A stretch of 64,000 nt of DNA from Glandiceps talaboti (lineage: Eukaryota; Hemichordata; Enteropneusta; Spengelidae). A program made the translations under genes and the position numbers. How positions within the stretch are numbered: position 1 is the first letter of the stretch; every line of letters begins with the position of its first letter. Location of the stretch: NCBI RefSeq assembly GCF_964340395.1, contig NC_135552.1, positions 10,311,194-10,375,193 on the forward strand, given 5' to 3'. Shown here piece after piece: positions 8,678-64,000 of this stretch. The notes below the pieces were generated by a model. That model was not told the origin of the DNA and searched no databases. It saw only the letters and a list, made by a program, of their open reading frames with translations.

Positions 8678-11292
8678 CAACAATTTAGACTCTGAATTTC
8701 AGATGACACATCCTCAGTTTAGAAGCTGGCACTGAATCCACAATATCACAGACTGACTTTCCGACGACATCCTCTGTGGAAAAGTCAACAATTAACAATA
8801 CATACTCTGAATTTCAGACTAAATCCACAGTGTTTGTTCAGTAATTATGGCCAAATATTAGTACATAAAAAATAAAAAAATAACATTATTCCAAATTTGT
8901 AGAGTTATCAGAATTGTGCCATATTTTGCATATTGCAGTATTTAAGTGCTTGTGGAAAAGTGATATCGAATATTGGGCATGTTTATGCAAATTATTCTGG
9001 TGTTAATACAACTTTTAATGAGTGGTTGGCAGGCCAGCCACATTTGATGTAAAAATCTATTTGTACAATAGCTCAGGAAATGAAATGCGGAAACACTATG
9101 TGTAGGTGCTTATCCCCCTCTGTATTATCAGATGTGGTCTTTCTGCTGCTATTATTAGATTTAACCTTGACTTTCACCTTTGTAGTGAAGTATCAAAATA
9201 AACCTTTTTCTTGCATTTCACACACATCATATTATTTCAGTGGTTGATTTCTTTCAAATCTAAATGTACATAACCTGGTAATGTTTAACATATATCAAAC
9301 ATAAATCTTTCTGAAACTCGACAAATTTGATTGCAGGACTGCCATATTTGTCTGAAAAATATACTTTAGTACAACATTGGTCACTTCAAGCCCATGTTTA
9401 TAATTATCATATAGTTTGCCTAATACAGGCGTTGGTGGCGCTCTTGTAGTCGCCCTGCCTTGTTTACCATTTCTTTGTTCTTCCACAGACAACTAACTAG
9501 ACAGATTCGTAACAAACCTTCTCCCATTGCTCGATCATAGCCTAGCTCGGGTAAACATTACTGTATTGTCATGGAAATAACTTTCCAACGTGTGAATCTG
9601 CCCGAATTCAATATAGTCTCGTATAAATCAACAGACCACACGATACTACGCGATATTTCGATGGAAAAGTTTGCTATCCCTACTGACAGAATCATAAATG
9701 TAATATATGACTTGCAATATCGGCACTTGTGTTAGTTGTCTGTGGTTCTTCCTACCTCATGTACTTATGGTCGTAAATCGTGCAGCGAGTGGCTATAAAA
9801 TTTCCTGCTCTCTTATTGTATAGTAGAGGCATTTTTCCAGCCAAGCAGCTGAATGTGAATAAAGGAATTGATGGCATAGTTGTCTTGCAATCCTTCTCAA
9901 ATCAAAACTATTTATAAGAATCAAACCGTAGTTTTGGTTCTATCAACAAAATCAGGCAAAACTGAAAGTATCTTTAATTACCTAGAGCTCAAACAACTAG
10001 ATCGATTGATTACGGATGCCTATCAAAAAGGACACTGTATACGGAGGTTCAGATCGTCGAATGATAACGTCACCGGACAGAATCCTTCAGGCACTTTAAT
10101 ACATCATATTAGAAGTGATCCTCGATGCTGAACCAGCAGAGAAAAATAGCGCGCCACCAACGACTATATTTGCTGGAATGCTGGGACACAAGCGCCCATC
10201 CTCTGTATACATTTAAACTGTTTTGAAATTTGCGTGTGTTTAGCCTGCCACGTGGTGTTGATTCGATACCTGGGAAAAAGAAGTGAATTATTTTATTATT
10301 ATATTGTGTAGTTGTCGTTGTCAGCGGCGATTGCAGTAGCAGTAGTTTGGTATGCATCACAGCGAAAACTATATATCGTCCCGAAAGTGAAACGGAATTA
10401 ATTTCATCATTTTCAAGTGAGAGTACATATATATGTCGATAATTCTGATGTCATCGTGATAAGTAGTGTATACGTACTGATACTCTAAAGGGGCACCTAA
10501 ACTTCTATACCGTACCGCCAAATGTTAAACTACGTGTCGCTTGATGAACATTTAGATGCCATTTTCAAACATGCATAATTCTTCACTTGCAAATTTTCAC
10601 ATCTGCCCTATGTATTTTCTTCCAGTTTTCGGACAGTAAACTACGGCTACGGTTGTTTTGCATGACTACAAAAGTATTTCGGGGACGAGATAACGTTTAT
10701 GTATACGCACCTATATAAGTTTGTAAGTTATACACAGTCAGTAACGAGTCAGTGTACAAGATATAGACATAATATCTAACATGTTAAGTATTCTAGACCA
10801 TAGACATATATTGGAAAATTCCATTTTCAGCACTTTCAAAGAACCACAGATTATTGTCGCCGGAAACTTAATGAAAATTCCCGTGACTTTTGACTACGGT
10901 AGACGAGGGGTACATTTCCGCGCTGAACTCGGTCATTGAGAGCGCGGAAATTGCTTTGAACGCCCAGTCATTGAGAGCGCGGAAATTGCTTTGAACGCCC
11001 AGTCATTGAGAGCGCTGCATGAAATTGCTTTAAACTCTATCATTGAGAGCGCGGAAATTGCTTTGAACGCCCAGTCATTGAGAGCGCGGAAATTGCTTTG
11101 AACTCTATCATTGAGAGCGCGGAAATTGCTTTGAACGCCCAGTCATTGAGAGCGCGGAAATGTCCCCCTCGTCCACCGTAGTTTAGCGCCAACGATAGGT
11201 GTTGTCTGACATATCAGATGTTGGTGAAATTCTTTTATATAAGGCAAACGGTTGTGCCAAATGGAAGGTAAATTTATACCCGATATTTCAAT
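8678..11292. repeat. tandem unit 2 of the triplication
   Basis: A 2.6-kb direct copy of unit 1 with small indels. It lacks about 11 bp of unit 1 near 10133 (the ccattccacagtgg region) and carries a few extra bases at 9537 and 10468. It keeps the AATAAA. No gene recognised. Confidence 0.9.
10893..11182. mobile_element. foldback element with repeat core, copy 2 (7 core repeats)
   Basis: Same terminal inverted repeats as 8313-8567 and one extra ~35-bp core unit; total 290 bp. Confidence 0.85.
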
Positions 11293-12036
11293 CAACAATT
11301 TAGACTCTGAATTTCAGATGACACATCCTCAGTTTAGAAGCTGGCACTGAATCCACAATATCACAGACTGACTTTCCGACGACATCCTCTGTGGAAAAGT
11401 CAACAATTAACAATACATACTCTGAATTTCAGACTAAATCCACAGTGTTTGTTCAGTAATTATGGCCAAATATTAGTACATAAAAAATAAAAAATAACAT
11501 TATTCCAAATTTGTAGAGTTATCAGAATTGTGCCATATTTTGCATATTGCAGTATTTAAGTGCTTGTGGAAAAGTGATATCGAATATTGGGCATGTTTAT
11601 GCAAATTATTCTGGTGTTAATACAACTTTTAATGAGTGGTTGGCAGGCCAGCCATATTTGATGTAAAAATCTATTTGTACAATAGCTCAGGAAATGAAAT
11701 GCGGAAACACTATGTGTAGGTGCTTAGCCCCCTCTGTATTATCAGATGTGGTCTTTCTGCTGCTATTATTAGATTTAACCTTGACTTTCACCTTTGTAGT
11801 GAAGTATTAAAATAAACCGTTTTCTTGCATTTCACACACATCGTATTATTTCAGTGGTTGATTTCTTTCAAATCTAAATGTACATAACCTGGTAATGTTT
11901 AACATATATCAAACATGAATCTTCTTGAAACTCGACCATTTTGATTGCAGGACTGCCATATTTGTCTGAAAAATATACTTTAGTACAACATTGGTCACTT
12001 CAAGCCCATGTTTATAATTATCATATAGTTTGCCTA

Positions 12037-13652
12037 ATTTTTTTATTATTATTATAACTTTATTGAAGGATACCCTCCCATATACTATAAAAAACACAAC
12101 ATTTACATAGTACACAAGACAAACGTTAAAAAGAGCACTCTAAAATAGACAGACAGAAAAGATATTTTAAAAATACATTAAATTCATATATCTTGAAGTT
12201 ATCTTCGAGCGTAAAAAACAGTCGGAGGAGAATACCGACGAAATTAATAAGTTCGAGCTACTCTTCACCCTATCAAAAAATCTGAAGAGTAATTTTCTTC
12301 TAAGAGCTTCAAAAGTAGGAACCGTATTTGACACGAACATAGCACTTGCACTGCAATCACGTGCATAGCCCATAATGATTCGAAAGGCATTGTTATAAGC
12401 AACTCTGAGATCGTTTAAACTTTTGTTACTGTACAAAGACCATAATTGTGAACAATACATATTTGTACAGAAACTTCTGAACAAATAAAGTTTGACATGA
12501 GTCGAACAGAGTGGAAACTTTCGAAGAAGCGTATTGGCACGAATATAGAAGCGCCTCATTTGACTCTTAATTGCTTCATCATCAAAACAATTATCTGACA
12601 TAGCATAGCCAAGGTAAGAATGCCTATGTGCCACCTCAAGTGTTTTTCCGTCTAAACTCACCCTAGGTAAGTAGTCTATCTTAAGAGGACTCTTGCGGGG
12701 TATGAAGTACATACAGTTTGATTTCTTTGGGTGATACATTATGTCATGATCGATACCATAGCTTTCACATATTGAAATAAGCTCACGGAGACCTCTTACT
12801 GAAGGACACATTAATACCAGGTCATCAGCGTACATAAGATGATTAATAGTTACTCCACCTATATTACAACCCTTTTTATTCGTCATCAAACGAGTACTCA
12901 GCCCATCCATGTACATGTTGAAGAGCTGAGGTGATAAAACACTACCCTGGCGAACCCCATTTGTGACAGAAAAGAGAGATGACCTTGCCTGACCCCACTG
13001 TACTCAAAAGGTCTGGGTACTGTACCAGACCATAAGTAAACGGATAAAGTGACTAGGTACACCCCTGGCGATTAGTTTTCTGAAAAGTGTCCAATGATTT
13101 ACACGGTCAAAGGCTTTAGTTGCATCAAGGAAACAAACATATATAGGACTATTATATGACTGATAATAGTTAATAACTTCTTTCATGACATAAATGCACA
13201 GGTCTGTAGAATGGTTCTGCTTAAATCCGAATTGAAAATCTTCCGTATTAAGCATAGCTTTGCAACGTTCTAAAATTATAAGTTCAAGTATTTTTGAAGA
13301 CACAGTTGAAAGTGCAATCGGTCTATAATTGTCTTTGCTGGTAATATCTCCTGTTTTATCCTTGACAAGTGGAACAATCATAGTTTTCATTAGGTCCTCT
13401 GGTAGAAATGCATGGTGAATCATAGCTGAAAAAGACCAAGCTAATAAGAAATGAATACGATTACTTGCATGTTTGAAGTGTTCACTTGAAAGGGTATCTG
13501 AACCGGCAGCCTTTCCAGTGGAAAGACTGTTAGTTGCAGTCAAAATTTCAATACTTTTAATTTGAGTAAAGTCATCAAAATTGTCTTGTGTGTTCAGCCA
13601 AGACTTAACGTAATCCTCATTTGAATTGTTTGTAACAGAGTTCAGTAATGTG
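12037..13652 (-). mobile_element. 5'-truncated non-LTR retrotransposon (LINE)
   Basis: On the minus strand it runs from about 13652 to a tail of TAA/A repeats at 12037-12060 after an AATAAA, as retroposed LINEs do. It carries most of a reverse transcriptase but no endonuclease region. Comparison with units 1 and 2 fixes both junctions. No target-site duplication is visible and about 545 bp of target is missing. Clade not certain; Jockey/CR1-like. Confidence 0.9.
12167..13652 (-). pseudogene. LINE reverse transcriptase, 5'-truncated with one in-frame stop
   Basis: The frame is open from the truncation at ~13650 to a TGA at 13004-13006 and then continues in the same frame to the natural stop at 12167. 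RT blocks seen in order: GKAAGSD, NYRPIALSTVSSKILE, FGFKQNHSTD, FLDATKAFDRVNH (first catalytic Asp), then after the TGA GVRQGSVLSPQLFN, HLMYADDLVLM (catalytic YADD), and SYLGYAMSD. A cysteine- and arginine-rich C-terminal region follows. The internal TGA lies between RT blocks 3 and 4 and is consistent with a CGA-to-TGA change. With truncation and stop it cannot be autonomous. Nothing suggests host use. Confidence 0.9.
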
Positions 13653-14562
13653 GCTCAAACAACCAGATCGATTAATTGATTACGGATGCCTGTCAAAAAG
13701 GACACTGTATACGGAGGTTCAGATCGTCGAATGATAACGTCACCGGACAGAATCCTGTAGGCACTTTAATACATCATATTAGAAGTGATCCTCGATTCTG
13801 AACCATTCCACAGTGGCAGAGAAAAATAGCGCGCCACCAACGACTACATTTGCTGGAATGCTGGGACACAAGCGCCCATCCTCTGTATACATTTAAACTG
13901 TTTTGAAATTTGCGTGTGTTTAGCCTGCCACGTGGTGTTGATTCGATACCCGGGAAAAAGAATTGAATTATTTTATTATTATATTGTGTAGTTGTCGTTG
14001 TCAGCGGCGATTGCAGTAGCAGTAGTTTGGTATGCATCACAGCGAAAACTATATATCGTCCCGAAAGTGAAATGGAATTAATTTCTTCATTTTCAAGTGA
14101 GAGTACATATATATGTCGATAATTCTGATGTCATCGTGATAAGTAGTGTACTGATACTCTAAAGGGGCACCTAAACTTCTATACCGTACCGCCAAATGTT
14201 AAACTACGTGTCGCTTGATGAACATTTAGATGCCATTTTCAAACATGCATAATTCTTCACTTGCAAATTTTCACATCTGTCTTATGTATTTTCTTCCAGT
14301 TTTCGGACAGTAAACTGCGGCTACAGTTGTTTTGCATGACTACAAAATAAAGTATTTCGGGGACGAGATAACGTTTATGTATACGCACCTATATAAGTTA
14401 TACACAGTCTGTAACGAGTCAGTGTACAAGATATAGACATAATATCTAACATGTTAAGTATTTAAGACCATAGACACATATTGGAAAATTCCATTTTCAG
14501 CCCTTTCGAAGAACCACAGATTATTGTCGCCGGAAACTTAATGGAAATTCCTGTGACTTTTG

Positions 14563-14780
14563 ACTACGGTAGACGAGGGGTACATTTCCGCGCTGAACTC
14601 GGTCATTGAGAGCGCGGAAATTGCTTTGAACGCCCAGTCATTGAGAGCGCTGAAATTGCTTTTAACTCTATCATTGAGAGCGCGGAAATAGCTTTGAACG
14701 CCCAGTCATTGAGAGCGCGGAAATTGCTTTGAACGCCCAGTCATTGAGAGCGCGGAAATGTCCCCCTCGTCCACGGTAGT
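14563..14780. mobile_element. foldback element with repeat core, copy 3 (5 core repeats)
   Basis: Same element as at 8313 and 10893 with five core units. Its right terminal repeat has one extra mismatch (ccacggtagt). Confidence 0.83.
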
Positions 14781-14883
14781 TTAGCGCCAACGATAGGTGT
14801 TGTCTGACATATCAGATGTTGGTGAAATTCTTTTATAAAAGGCAAACGGTTGTGCCAAATGGAAGGTAAATTTATACCCAATA

Positions 14884-16500
14884 TTTTCTAAACGCGAAAA
14901 CGAAAGCATGTTAATATATAGCAAATTTTAAGTACAGCACACCCTCACTCCGACACACTACTGCACAGTACGGACCGCACAGTATCACACATGCGCTACA
15001 CGCACGTACGCACACTCACTGTCACGCGCATGAAAAATACGCATCGCACTATCATAAACATGAACATGAAAGTGACGAATGCACACAAACACACGCGTGA
15101 AATATAAGCACCACACTATCACACGCACGAAATATACACATTACAATATCACGCACGCTCGACCACGTTGCAGTATATTTTATACGGAAAGAAGACGTAA
15201 AAAAAATCGTGACGTCACAATATTTTAATAGATTTAGGATCAAGACATGCCATCGAAGTGGCTAGCTACATAACTATGTTATAAAGAAAGAAGAATTCGT
15301 TTAATTTCCGTTCTTATACTGCTTACTGTCAATTCTTTTCCGGTCGCTTCCCTTAATACCGACTCTGAGGCTTTAACATCGTAAATACTGAAACCGCTGA
15401 GTCATTTATTTGTTTACACAGTTGCCGTATGACAAATTTCATATAAGAGAGTCGGAATAATAATAAAAAACTACTAAGAGCAATAAAACATTCCACTGTT
15501 CAATATGCTTTTATCCTATATGGGTACTTTTACCTAAATAAATAGAAACGGAACGGCTTTTGACAGTACACGTTTTGGTAGGATTTTCCACCCGGGGGTC
15601 GGAGGGTATTTACCGGGTTGACCAAGCAAAAGGGGATGATTTCTATTGGTTATAGTTCAGCGAAATCTAGGAAAGTGTGGAGGGGAATGGATAGTTGCTT
15701 AGAATTCGGCAAAAAAAAAATCGGTGAAAGTGTGGTTGGTTATAGTTTGGCGAACTGGGGGAAAGTGTAGTTACTTCAAATTCGGCGAACTGGGTGAAGG
15801 TGTAGTTGGTTATAGTTCGCGATCGGCGAAATAAGGGGAAATTATCGTTGGTTGATATTCGGCAAAATGCGTGGGGGAAAGTGTGTTTGGTTATAGTTCG
15901 GCGAAATGAGGGGAAAGTGTGATTGGTAACGTTATAGTTCGGCAAAATGGGGCGTTGGTTATATAGTTCGCGAAGTGGGAGAAAGTGTGGTTAGTTATAC
16001 AAAATAGTTGTGTAAAAATTTGATAATTCTTAACATTATTCATTTATTAGTCCTCTAAGGATACATAGTTAATCGCGGGTATTTCTGTTATTTCTAGATC
16101 TGTTAACAGAGTCCCATCTTCAAGAATGGCACCAATTCACATATACGCTATGGTTGATTATAAGTTTAACAAAAAAGGTGTGAAAACAGACAAACTTATC
16201 GTTCTCGTGTAAAGTGTCATAAGTGTTAATCATTTTGTTTTGATTGGGATAATGAGAGGGGATCAATAATTCATACATATGTCCTTATAATCATTAATGT
16301 TAAGGACAACTTTCTCTAGATTATGAGCACTATAAACTGCTGCATAGCTTCAGTTTACAACCCTCTCCGACTTCAGGGTCCGACGTTTTCAAAATATGCG
16401 ACATCGTCCTTGGAGCAGCGCCAGCGCCACGAACGGCTAAGCCAAGAGAACGAACAAATGAACTAGCAATTTCACATTCGGAACGTGGTGTCGACGTAAT
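14884..16500. other. intergenic spacer with degenerate minisatellite
   Basis: No supported gene. 15640-16000 holds a degenerate ~36-bp repeat built on ggttatagttcggcgaaatg and ggggaaagtgtg, about eight copies, which produces a spurious minus-strand ORF at 15667-15945. The 14930-15160 stretch is rich in CACAC/CACGC words. Confidence 0.75.
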
Positions 16501-16740
16501 TGTTGCTTGGTAACCATTGAGCGCGTACGTCAATCATTGGCAGGCGCGCAACAATCAGTGTATCGGTGTTCGTTTCCATACGACCAAAGCTTACTAGTGT
16601 AGAACACGCTCACACATCATGTGGAAGTATGGACGACATTGAAAGTACCAAAACATGAAAAAGTCGAGGACGCCCGAGTCCGTTACGTGATCTGGACGCA
16701 GAATTGCGTATCTCACTGCCAAAACTTTTGGAGGAAAACC
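16370..16740 (+). promoter_or_regulatory. presumed promoter and 5' UTR of the channel gene, with uORFs
   Basis: Visibly richer in CpG than the surrounding AT-rich sequence. Three short upstream ORFs start at 16619 (MWKYGRH, stop 16640-16642), 16629 (stop 16656-16658) and 16655 (stop 16688-16690). The stop of the second overlaps the start of the third as ATGA. An in-frame TAG at 16600-16602 bounds the main reading frame. No TATA box or start site can be assigned from sequence alone. Confidence 0.45.
16502..16514. promoter_or_regulatory. RFX X-box-like site
   Basis: GTTGCTTGGTAAC; on the minus strand GTTACC-A-AGCAAC, which fits the published X-box form GTNRCC(0-3N)RGYAAC with a 1-nt spacer. 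It lies 227 bp before the channel start codon. RFX factors drive ciliary genes. Function here is inferred only. Confidence 0.35.
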
Positions 16741-63516
<46,776 letters not shown>

Positions 63517-64000
63517 GTAAGCAACCAAGGATCATTGGATATATGCTGTAGTTATTCTTGTTATTCATTGACTTATAACATGAAAATATATAGGCATTGC
63601 TGCAATTTTAGTACGATATTCTCCGAAAAAAATGTTGCAATGTTGAAACAATAAGCCGCAGATTGGCCACATTCTGAGCTCGTGTTCATACATGTACCTC
63701 TAGAAATTGTTCATTTATCTTATTCCCATTCTTGAAAACTTGGCAAGGGCTTATTTTTCTTCTGTGACACGTCGAAAAATCAAAGGGTGTCTTGGATCGG
63801 ACGGTGCCGCGAAAGAGGCTGTCGTTTATTGACGATGCTTAATCGAAGTTTCGGTCGAACTCAGCAAACCGCATCAGCTTATTTCAGTTTCATGCCTTCT
63901 AGTTCTGTGACTTTTTAAACTTTAGAAAAGTTATATTGAAATAATTATCAAGCAGAGAATTTCTGTATTTCCTGACACATTTAGTTTCATGAAGGACTTT
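63517..64000 (+). other. channel intron, left part
   Basis: No further exon seen before the window ends. 63790-63840 resembles 50595-50645 (shared gaaagaggctgt and flanks), a short dispersed repeat. Confidence 0.6.

Larger units (their letters stand above)
11293..14883. repeat. tandem unit 3, interrupted by a LINE
   Basis: The left part (11293-12036) is closest to unit 2. It is broken by a LINE at 12037-13652, and host sequence resumes at ctcaaacaaccagatcg. The host bases corresponding to 6856-7400 of unit 1 are absent. The unit ends near 14883, where similarity to units 1 and 2 stops. Confidence 0.88.

Noticed and set aside
13009-13030. Hairpin ggtctgggtactgtaccagacc
   Set aside because: Lies within the LINE reverse-transcriptase coding sequence, where the codons explain it; no reason to assign a role.

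Overview
This is a window of animal nuclear DNA, most likely from a marine invertebrate. The evidence is interrupted genes with GT-AG introns, an AT-rich background, very dense di- and tetranucleotide microsatellites, non-LTR retrotransposon remains, a tRNA-derived SINE and several small inverted-repeat elements. I cannot name the species. A potassium-type CNBD channel next to TYSND1 would suit an invertebrate deuterostome or lophotrochozoan, but that is only a guess. There is no sign of operons, CRISPR arrays, rRNA or prokaryotic genes.

Two protein genes are supported, both on the + strand and both cut by the window edges. (1) 588-6098: the last seven exons of TYSND1, the peroxisomal serine protease. 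All three catalytic residues are present, and the C-terminus reads Cys-Arg-Leu, an acceptable PTS1 peroxisome signal. (2) 16741-63516: the first four recognised coding exons of a six-transmembrane channel of the cyclic-nucleotide-binding-domain superfamily. Its selectivity filter is TSTGYGD, i.e. potassium type, as in the CNGK branch. The C-linker and cyclic-nucleotide-binding domain lie beyond the right edge.

Between the genes, 6132-14883 is a direct tandem triplication of a roughly 2.6-kb unit. The unit starts inside the TYSND1 3' UTR and carries its polyadenylation signal. Each unit contains a foldback element whose core is a ~35-bp tandem repeat (6, 7 and 5 copies). The third unit carries a 5'-truncated LINE on the minus strand, which has replaced about 545 bp of the unit. 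From 14884 to 16740 there is single-copy flank, a degenerate minisatellite, and a CpG-richer presumed promoter with an RFX X-box-like site and three small upstream ORFs.

From 17249 to 61104 the window is a single ~43.9-kb intron between S4 and S5 of the channel. The reading frame and family alignment join exactly across it, so no further coding exon is required. The intron holds microsatellites, minisatellites, inverted-repeat elements, two copies of a (CTGT)n-linked dispersed repeat and a SINE. I found no convincing nested gene. Most long open frames in this window are artefacts of simple repeats that lack stop codons.
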